Shown in pieces: positions 1-6,899 of a stretch of DNA of 64,000 nucleotides. This stretch comes from Lamprocystis purpurea DSM 4197 (GTDB lineage: Bacteria > Pseudomonadota > Gammaproteobacteria > Chromatiales > Chromatiaceae): the NCBI RefSeq assembly GCF_000379525.1, contig NZ_KB902397.1:8479-72478 (forward strand). Direction: 5' to 3'. Every line of letters begins with the position of its first letter. The stretch's first letter is position 1. The notes under the pieces were generated by a model that was given only the letters and a program-made list of their open reading frames with translations, did not search any database and was not told where the DNA came from. A program made the translations under genes and the position numbers.

Positions 1-5
1 GTTGG

Positions 6-523
6 CGGTTCATCCCCGCGGGCGCGGGGAACACTGCTATAATTAACACATCAGAGAACACAACGCCGGTTCATCCCCGCGGGCGCGGGGAACACGGTCG
101 TAGTCGGTGAGGAGCATTCGGCGGATGCGGTTCATCCCCGCGGGCGCGGGGAACACGCTGTCCTCGAACACCACGCGGTAGAGCCGAACGGTTCATCCCC
201 GCGGGCGCGGGGAACACGATATTCTTGGATCACTGCGCGGTGTGGCGCGTGGTTCATCCCCGCGGGCGCGGGGAACACGATGCAGCACGACAGGCTCGGC
301 ATATCGAAGCCGGTTCATCCCCGCGGGCGCGGGGAACACACATTCACGCTGCGGAAGACCGCGCACTGTTCCGGTTCATCCCCGCGGGCGCGGGGAACAC
401 CGCCGATATCATCGGGCTTGAAGTGTCCGCAGCGGTTCATCCCCGCGGGCGCGGGGAACACACGACCCCAGCGTTCTCTCGGTTGGCAACTATGCGGTTC
501 ATCCCCGCGGGCGCGGGGAACAC
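6..523 (-). CRISPR. Type I-E CRISPR array, 9 repeats visible, left end cut by window
   Basis: Nine 29-nt repeats start at 6, 67, 128, 189, 250, 311, 372, 433 and 495. They separate eight spacers, seven of 32 nt and the leader-proximal one (462-494) of 33 nt. The repeat is palindromic around CCCCGCG/CGCGGGG. Read on the minus strand it begins GTGTTCCCC and ends GATGAACCG, the usual orientation for I-E repeats, so the array is transcribed leftward away from cas2 with an ATGAACCG 5' handle. Repeats are identical except that the one at 250 starts with T instead of C on the plus strand. All spacers differ from each other. The array continues beyond position 1, so the total spacer number is unknown. 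Confidence 0.98.
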
Positions 524-608
524 ACTGCTCATACTTCGCGGATTTCGCTAGAGAATTTCGCCAAGAAAAAATCTACCGAATGTGTCCGCATTTCAAAGGG
601 GTTCGTTT
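524..608 (-). promoter_or_regulatory. CRISPR leader
   Basis: This AT-rich stretch lies between the cas2 stop and the first repeat, where the leader of a I-E array is expected. On the minus strand TTGAAA (596-591) and TAGATT (575-570) could be a promoter, although their 15-bp spacing is short. I do not see a clear IHF site. The position, the base composition and the uniform leader-side repeat support the call; the promoter boxes are tentative. Confidence 0.75.
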
Positions 609-1806
<1,198 letters not shown>

Positions 1807-1846
1807 GGGGTGTCCGTGTTACTCTTCAATGAGTCGCAACGCATCT

Positions 1847-2473
1847 TCAGCCCAAGCGGCGGACCAGTAACAGACCACAGCCGAACGCCTTGGCCGGGCC
1901 GACGCCATTCTCCAGCAGCGCGACCAGCAGGGCCGGTTCCTGTACGCGCAGGACGCCTTCAAAGCTGATGGTGACGAGCTTGCCGGCGCGGTTGCCGCGG
2001 CGAAAGAACAGCGGTTGGTGCGGCAGGAGCGCAACGCTTTCGATCACGGCGGCATCCGCCAACTTGCGGGCGAGCCAGGCGCGTTGATCGTCCTCCTGGA
2101 GCAGGGGGACGCGGCAGGTGTCGCGCTTCTTACCGGGCTTTTGTTCCGCCTGCGCGTCTTTGATGCTCTTGACCGGGTTGGCGGTGAGCAGAAAGGCCAG
2201 ATGCTGCCCGGCGGACGGTTGCGGTGTGAACTCGCGGCTGCCGAGCAACCGAATCCCGCCGGTAAGACTGGGGCGCTGCCGGGACTGGACTAAGACCCGC
2301 GCCGGGGCGCCGGGGCGATTGTCTTCCACCCGAAACAGAAACCCCTGGCGAGGTTGTGCGTCCTCCTGACGGGACTCCCGCGGTTCGCCTGGAAACAGTT
2401 GCCAGATGTGGCGATGGTGTTGATAAGGGTCGCGGGCGGCGGGCCAGGGGATCTCGGCGCGGCTCAGGATCAT
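1847..2473 (-). CDS. cas6e: Cascade crRNA endoribonuclease Cas6e
   Basis: This 208-residue RAMP protein cuts the pre-crRNA within each repeat and stays bound to the 3' hairpin. An N-terminal Y-x-x-H-x-H cluster (YQHHRHIWQLFP, about residue 17 on) holds the likely catalytic Tyr/His. The C-terminus has the glycine-rich loop GVGPAKAFGCGLLLVRR, diagnostic for Cas6e. The start overlaps the cas5e stop by an ATGA. About 57 bp encoding the last 18 or so residues recur at 14528-14584 as an isolated fragment. Confidence 0.97.
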   Translation of the reverse strand: MILSRAEIPWPAARDPYQHHRHIWQLFPGEPRESRQEDAQPRQGFLFRVEDNRPGAPARVLVQSRQRPSLTGGIRLLGSREFTPQPSAGQHLAFLLTANPVKSIKDAQAEQKPGKKRDTCRVPLLQEDDQRAWLARKLADAAVIESVALLPHQPLFFRRGNRAGKLVTISFEGVLRVQEPALLVALLENGVGPAKAFGCGLLLVRRLG

Positions 2474-3162
2474 GTGCCCTCTCCTGTTCCTTGGTCGACA
2501 ATGCGGTAGACGCGGCGGGTCCCGAACTGACGGATTCGCCCATAACTCGGAACGTCCCGGATCGGCATATCATGATCGCCGTCGACCTTGCCCTCGCTGT
2601 AGATCACGCCACCAACCGGTGGGACCTGAGCGAGAGCAGCCAGCGCGTCCGTGGCCTCAATCGGCTCGGCATGCTCCAACAAGGGTCGGGCGATTGGGCA
2701 AGAGCGGCGTCCGAGCACCGGGGTAAAGCGGGGTCGGCGCAGTGCCTCGGCGATCCGCTCCAATCCGAAGCTGGCCTCGGCTCGGGTGCCAACGGCGACC
2801 GTGAAGGCGGCGTCGAACAGGTACTCCCGGCTGGAGACGACCGGGTTCTTATTCGCTGAACCGTCTACCTTACGGGCGTCGAGGACGGTGTGGAAATCCG
2901 CCAGCTTCAGTGCCGGCTTGGTTACTGGCGGATCACCGTCCGGCCGCGGGGCCGCGGCATCCGCCCTTACGGCGAAGGTGACGCTCTCGGCCAGAGCGGT
3001 CAGGCTCGCATGATCGCGGCGGTCCAGGCCCAGACAGGCACCGAGCAGACCCAGCAGACCGCTGCGGGTGGGGAACAGGTTGACCGGACGATAGTCCTCG
3101 AAGGTGTGGGTGCCCCACGCCTGCATGGGTCCGTCCAGCCGCAGGATCAGGAATGCGGCCAT
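2470..3162 (-). CDS. cas5e: Cascade subunit Cas5e
   Basis: This 230-residue RAMP subunit binds the crRNA 5' handle at the foot of Cascade. The N-terminus MAAFLILRLDGPMQAWG and the following FPTRSGLLGLLGACLG are hallmarks of Cas5e. I start it at 3162 because that ATG follows GAGGGGGCGACC, a good ribosome site; a longer reading frame extends back into cas7e but adds nothing family-like. It sits 10 nt after the cas7e stop and overlaps cas6e by 4 nt. Confidence 0.97.
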   Translation of the reverse strand: MAAFLILRLDGPMQAWGTHTFEDYRPVNLFPTRSGLLGLLGACLGLDRRDHASLTALAESVTFAVRADAAAPRPDGDPPVTKPALKLADFHTVLDARKVDGSANKNPVVSSREYLFDAAFTVAVGTRAEASFGLERIAEALRRPRFTPVLGRRSCPIARPLLEHAEPIEATDALAALAQVPPVGGVIYSEGKVDGDHDMPIRDVPSYGRIRQFGTRRVYRIVDQGTGEGT

Positions 3163-3172
3163 GGTCGCCCCC

Positions 3173-4435
3173 TCAGTCTTGCCCGTCGCGGGCGATCCAT
3201 TGCTCAAGGTCCGCGAGCGACTCCAAGGCGGGGCGCTCGCCCAGTTGGATGCCGCCCTCCAGTGCGAAAGCGCGAGCCTGTTCGTTCAGGCTATAGGCCC
3301 GGTTGACTCGCGTCCAGTAGTCGGCTAACCGCTCGATCGAGGGCTGGAGGAATCCGCCGAGCTTCTTGTCATCCTTTATCGGCCGTTCGAACGCATTGGC
3401 GAGTGAGACGGGTTGGTCCGCCAGGCTGACGATGACAAAGTCAGCCAGGTTGTGGGCGGCGTAAGGCTGCTGCTTGGCGTTTGGCACCACGGTGGCGAAC
3501 AGGTGCAGCGTATGGCGAGCAACGTCGAGCGCGCGGGCGCGGGACTCCGGTGTCTCCGGGGCGTCGATCGTCGGGATCAGGCCCAGGTTCAACTGGAGTT
3601 GGCGCAGGTTGAGGCTCGCATAGCGGTAGAAGACGCCCGCTGAGAATTGCTGGGTGTTGAGGTGGCCGGCGCCGGTCTCGCCCGCGTCCTGTGTCAGATC
3701 ATCCACGGCGGTGAACCAGTCCACGTCCTGGGGCTCCACGGTGTGGGTGGTGATGGCGTGGGCAACGGCGAGGGCGCCGTCGACAGAGGTCATCAGCCCC
3801 GATGTGGCCATACGCCCGGCAAGGGCAATATCCAGCGCCGACCCGATCGCCGTTCTAACCAAAAAGACTTTTTCCTGAACCGCCTTGGCTCGTTTCTTCC
3901 AAAGAGCCTCTTCAATGACCTCAGCCTCGGCCTTCTTATTCTTCCCCTTCTGTTTGCCGGCCTTCTCTTTCGCCTTGGCGGTCTCGTCTGCCGTCAGAAC
4001 CACGTCCCGGACAATGGCGCACAGGACGCGGATTTCTTCGAGTGCCCAAGGGGCAACAGCGAGTTTCTTGGTGCCGCCTTCCGCACCTGTTTCTCCATCG
4101 GATTCCGCGTCATCCGACTCGTCCTCTGCCGCGGTGTTCCTGACAAACATCTCCATCACCTGTGCGATCAGGTCAGGATCAAACTCGTCCTTCAACTCAC
4201 TCACAAATTGGGGAATAAGTCCCTCCAGGTTGCGGGTCCGGACAGAAGGTTTTCCGAGCTGCGCCTTGTAGTAATCGCTTTTGCGTATCCAGTACTTGAG
4301 CGACTGACTGGAGATGCGTACGCGGGTCCGCCCGCCGAAGACGGCGGTCTTCTGCATGTTCATGTCGTCCCGGTTCAGGCAAGAAGGGCTATGGGAGATC
4401 AAGACATGGAGGTTCACGAAGTTCCTGGTGTTCAT
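3173..4435 (-). CDS. cas7e: Cascade backbone subunit Cas7e (Cse4/CasC)
   Basis: This 420-residue backbone protein polymerises six-fold along the crRNA. The N-terminal HVLISHSPSCLNRDD, then KTAVFGGRTRVRISSQSLKY, is the classic Cas7e signature. It is longer than most Cas7e proteins (around 350-370 residues). The extra length is an acidic stretch (ESDDAESDGETGAEGG) followed by a lysine-rich stretch (KAKEKAGKQKGKNKKAE) in the middle of the protein, probably a surface or thumb insertion. It overlaps the cse2 stop by ATGA. Confidence 0.96.
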   Translation of the reverse strand: MNTRNFVNLHVLISHSPSCLNRDDMNMQKTAVFGGRTRVRISSQSLKYWIRKSDYYKAQLGKPSVRTRNLEGLIPQFVSELKDEFDPDLIAQVMEMFVRNTAAEDESDDAESDGETGAEGGTKKLAVAPWALEEIRVLCAIVRDVVLTADETAKAKEKAGKQKGKNKKAEAEVIEEALWKKRAKAVQEKVFLVRTAIGSALDIALAGRMATSGLMTSVDGALAVAHAITTHTVEPQDVDWFTAVDDLTQDAGETGAGHLNTQQFSAGVFYRYASLNLRQLQLNLGLIPTIDAPETPESRARALDVARHTLHLFATVVPNAKQQPYAAHNLADFVIVSLADQPVSLANAFERPIKDDKKLGGFLQPSIERLADYWTRVNRAYSLNEQARAFALEGGIQLGERPALESLADLEQWIARDGQD

Positions 4436-4878
4436 GCAGTGGCTCCTTTATCGAGCTTGTGAAGAGCGATGAAATAGACTTCAACGAGTTTGCGCTTAAC
4501 ATCCTGGCTCCAATCCCATGCGAAGGGGGCCACCTCCAACCAACCAAGCGCGGGCTGAAGCTGAATCACGAGACGCCGCAGGGCGATCAGGTCAGCGGGA
4601 GGCAAGGCACGGGCTATCTGGATGATTCGCGCCTCGGCAATCCCTTTCGCGCAGACGGCTCCAAGCTTCTTGCCGCCGCTGAGTTCCCTGCACCAAGGCA
4701 GGATAAAGGCCGCTCGGACCTGCTGCTCGGTCGGACTGGCACCGGGAAAGAGCCGGTAGAGTCCTGGTGTATCGCGAAGGTCTTCGGGTTCCGCGACGCG
4801 CCGAAGCGGCGCCTGAACTCCCGGCGGCATCCGCTTGAACCGCTCATACATGGTGAAGTACGGTGACTCGGTGGTCAT
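4432..4878 (-). CDS. cse2: Cascade small subunit Cse2 (CasB)
   Basis: This is a 148-residue all-helical small subunit; two copies stabilise the non-target strand in the R-loop. The family is recognised from its place between cas8e and cas7e, its length and conserved stretches such as RAAFILPWCRELSGGKKLG and RRLVIQLQPALGW. It overlaps cas8e and cas7e by ATGA at both ends, so the five Cascade genes form one coupled translation unit. Confidence 0.94.
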   Translation of the reverse strand: MTTESPYFTMYERFKRMPPGVQAPLRRVAEPEDLRDTPGLYRLFPGASPTEQQVRAAFILPWCRELSGGKKLGAVCAKGIAEARIIQIARALPPADLIALRRLVIQLQPALGWLEVAPFAWDWSQDVKRKLVEVYFIALHKLDKGATA

Positions 4879-6392
4879 TTGCCCTCCTTGAGTCGGTTGA
4901 GGTCGGCGTCGAGGCTGCGCCGCGCCCAGGCGATGATCGGGATCAACTCCGGTTTTGTCGCATAAGGCTCGGTAAGATCATTGAAAATCTTCAGGCAGGT
5001 AGCGGCCAAGTCGGCGGAGTACTCGGCAAGGCGCAATTTCCATTGGTCGAAGGTGGCATCGGCCGAGAAGGTATCGATAATGAGTCGTTCGGTGCGGGCG
5101 TAATACATGCGCTCGCCGGTCTCATGGATGGGGGTACCGATCCCCGGCAGTTTCTTTTCCTTGTGACCTTGGGCGGCGAAATAGAGCTTGCCGCGCAGGG
5201 CTTTCTTCGCTTTGAGACCGATATCAACCAAACACTCAAGGCACCCCTCCTGATCATCCCAACCCTGGCCCAACACGATCAACTCATGGCGGCGCTCCAG
5301 CACGGAGGCCTGTTTGTTGCGGTAACCGCCAACCAACAGGTGTAGGGGCTGAATGCTCAGGGCCGCCCTAGCTTGCACAATGACGGGCGCAGGCCGGCGA
5401 CCTTCGCCACCCACCGGAGGTTTCTGCACCACCAGTTCGGTGAGCCGGGTCCAAGCTGGTGCCTCGGTGGTGAAAGAGGCGAACTTGCTCTCGCGTTGCC
5501 CCTTCTTGATAAGGATGCTCAGGGCGCCGTGGGGGTGGGGCCAAGTCCCCTCCAAGGTGAAATTAAACTTCTCCTTGCGAAAGCCGGTGTAACGCGCGCC
5601 GGCGTCGATCCCCAGTAAATCACAAGGGCCAGATTTCGGCGCCTGGACCAGCTCTACATGGGCGGGTTGCCAGAAGAGCCCGCGGGTGAGCCCGATCTGG
5701 GTGAGCGGGTAGATGGTCTGACCGGCTTTGATGGGATCGACCCAGGTCGGACGGTCCTGCGCGTGGTCATGGGTCCACCCGGGCAGAAAGTCGCTGATGC
5801 ATTTCGCGGTCAGGCAATTGCGCCACACCTGTTCGCGCAGGTTCGCCCCGTCCACCAGGGTGGTGATAGGCGCGATACCCCGCAGACCACCCTTGAAGCC
5901 GCCGCCAAAGCTCGGGCAGTTGCTCGCCTGATGGAAGAGTGCGATAGCCGCAAGCGGGGCCGACAGTACGGCGACCTCCCCGGTCTGGTTGAAGAAGCAG
6001 TGATTGTTACCTTCGGGCAGACCGATCAAGAGCTTTTGGATCGGCGTGGCTTCCTTGCACGCGACCCCGCGAGTCTGCATGAAGGGTTGAGTCGGATGGT
6101 TCAGGTCGAACCAGTCCCGGCAGGGGGCGATGCCGGCCTCGAAGTCCGCCGCCGTCAGCGGTGTCTTCAGTCGTGCTCTCAGGGTCTTGTTGTCCTCCGG
6201 CAGGAACATGACCTGGGTCATGCAGACCAGGAGTTGGATGCAGGCGAGTTCCAGGTCGTCGCGCGGCAGGCTGACGCGCCAGGTCACGTCGGGCTCACAC
6301 AGCAACTCCCGGTAGGTGACCAAGCGAAAGGGGCCGCTGCCGTCGTTGGCGCGGACGGGTATCCACCGAGATTCTGGGTCGAGTAGGTTCAA
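4875..6392 (-). CDS. cas8e: Cascade large subunit Cas8e (Cse1/CasA)
   Basis: This large subunit reads the PAM and recruits Cas3. The protein is 505 residues when started at the TTG at 6392, which gives MNLLDPESRWIPVR, the normal Cse1 N-terminus, and has GGAGG six bases upstream. The frame stays open 24 codons further, to a TTG at 6464, but that extension does not resemble the family. Cse1 features include the N-terminal WIPVR, FFNQTGEVAVLSAPLAAIAL and the zinc-less helical C-terminus. It is the first gene of the Cascade operon. Its upstream region carries the predicted promoter and the target of the mini-CRISPR RNA described separately. Confidence 0.95.
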   Translation of the reverse strand: MNLLDPESRWIPVRANDGSGPFRLVTYRELLCEPDVTWRVSLPRDDLELACIQLLVCMTQVMFLPEDNKTLRARLKTPLTAADFEAGIAPCRDWFDLNHPTQPFMQTRGVACKEATPIQKLLIGLPEGNNHCFFNQTGEVAVLSAPLAAIALFHQASNCPSFGGGFKGGLRGIAPITTLVDGANLREQVWRNCLTAKCISDFLPGWTHDHAQDRPTWVDPIKAGQTIYPLTQIGLTRGLFWQPAHVELVQAPKSGPCDLLGIDAGARYTGFRKEKFNFTLEGTWPHPHGALSILIKKGQRESKFASFTTEAPAWTRLTELVVQKPPVGGEGRRPAPVIVQARAALSIQPLHLLVGGYRNKQASVLERRHELIVLGQGWDDQEGCLECLVDIGLKAKKALRGKLYFAAQGHKEKKLPGIGTPIHETGERMYYARTERLIIDTFSADATFDQWKLRLAEYSADLAATCLKIFNDLTEPYATKPELIPIIAWARRSLDADLNRLKEGK

Positions 6393-6552
6393 CGAGGCCC
6401 TCCGTGCAGCCAAATCACCGACAGGGCGACCAAGAGCGAGAGAATCGCAACGCTCAATGGTCAAAATTTGCTAAACGCATCAGAGAGATCTCTCAGGGCA
6501 GCAAGCGATTCGACATGTGCACTGGTTTCTCAGGCGACAACAATTACGCACA

Positions 6553-6580
6553 AGCATAGCTGAGAATTTTATAAAAGCAA
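6553..6580 (-). promoter_or_regulatory. Predicted promoter of the cas8e operon
   Basis: On the minus strand TTGCTT (6580-6575) and TATGCT (6558-6553) are separated by 16 bp and fit a sigma-70 promoter. Transcription would begin near 6546, leaving a leader of roughly 150 nt before the cas8e TTG at 6392. The same TATGCT hexamer precedes cas3. This is the best match I find between the mini-array and cas8e, but it is a prediction from sequence only. Confidence 0.5.
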
Positions 6581-6613
6581 GAGGTAAGTCGGAGACGCTT
6601 TCGACATTCTGGA
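6579..6613 (+). promoter_or_regulatory. Predicted Cascade target site for the mini-CRISPR (CreR-like) RNA
   Basis: AAG (6579-6581), the commonest I-E PAM, is followed by AGGTAAGTCGG (6582-6592). The spacer of the degenerate mini-array (6663 on) reads AGGTAGGTCGG. All positions 1-11 agree except 6, which is not base-paired in I-E crRNA seeds. Beyond 11 the match is only scattered. Such seed-only pairing permits binding but usually not Cas3 cleavage. The PAM overlaps the predicted -35 hexamer of the cas8e promoter, so bound Cascade would block RNA polymerase. Confidence 0.75.
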
Positions 6614-6622
6614 TGCTAATAT
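6614..6622 (+). promoter_or_regulatory. Possible extended -10 promoter of the mini-CRISPR RNA
   Basis: TGCTAATAT fits an extended -10 element (TGn followed by a -10 hexamer), with transcription starting near 6629-6631, a few bases before the first degenerate repeat. No good -35 box is present. The Cascade target (6582-6613) abuts it, so the RNA might also limit its own synthesis. Confidence 0.35.
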
Positions 6623-6628
6623 TCGGCT

Positions 6629-6723
6629 GTCCTTGTTCCCCTACCCTTGTGGGGATGGACCGAGGTAGGTCGGGTTCCGCTGCGAATCTGTTGATGTTCC
6701 CCGCGGCAGCGGGGATTACGGTC
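6629..6723 (+). ncRNA. creR: CreR-like degenerate two-repeat mini-CRISPR RNA, opposite strand to cas genes
   Basis: Two divergent I-E repeats start at 6634 and 6695, exactly 61 nt apart, the period of the main array. The first (TGTTCCCC, 7 nt, GTGGGGATGGACCG) keeps the Cas6e-type stem with one bulged T and a handle ATGGACCG against the consensus ATGAACCG. The second keeps a perfect CCCCGC/GCGGGG stem but has lost the handle. They enclose one spacer of about 31 nt (6663-6693). A mature guide would carry a normal-looking handle and stem. Its seed matches the cas8e promoter region next to an AAG PAM. This is the hallmark of CreR guides, which let Cascade repress cas transcription. Position, polarity and target are seen; function is inferred. 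Confidence 0.75.
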
Positions 6724-6750
6724 AGGCGGACCTCCTGGTTCACCTGACCG
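6719..6750 (+). terminator. Hairpin at the 3' end of the mini-CRISPR RNA
   Basis: CGGTCAGG (6719-6726) and CCTGACCG (6743-6750) form a perfect 8-bp stem over a 16-nt loop. It starts inside the decayed handle of the second repeat, so it may cap the small RNA. There is no U-tract, so rho-independent termination is uncertain. Confidence 0.35.
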
Positions 6751-6863
6751 ATCCACTAAGACCAGGCACTTTGGTCCTGCGGATCATGGTCGCCCAGGTG
6801 TTCGACCTCCATTCGTGCCACATCGGCCTTACGCCTGCCAACCTTCACTCGCCGCCGCTCTCA

Positions 6864-6893
6864 GCGGGCTTTCACAGCAGTACGAAACCCCGC
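6864..6893 (-). terminator. Hairpin just after cas3
   Basis: Minus-strand GCGGGGTTTC (6893-6884) pairs with GAAAGCCCGC (6873-6864), 9 of 10 positions, starting 7 nt after the cas3 stop. There is no following T-run. It may weaken read-through from cas3 into the mini-array and cas8e region. Confidence 0.35.
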
Positions 6894-6899
6894 TTAGAC

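Noticed and set aside
6635-6723. Mini-array as a simple decayed end of an old CRISPR array
   Set aside because: A random relic would not be expected to carry a PAM-adjacent 10-of-11 seed match, with the mismatch exactly at position 6, in the neighbouring cas promoter. I prefer a regulatory RNA, though decay is its likely origin.
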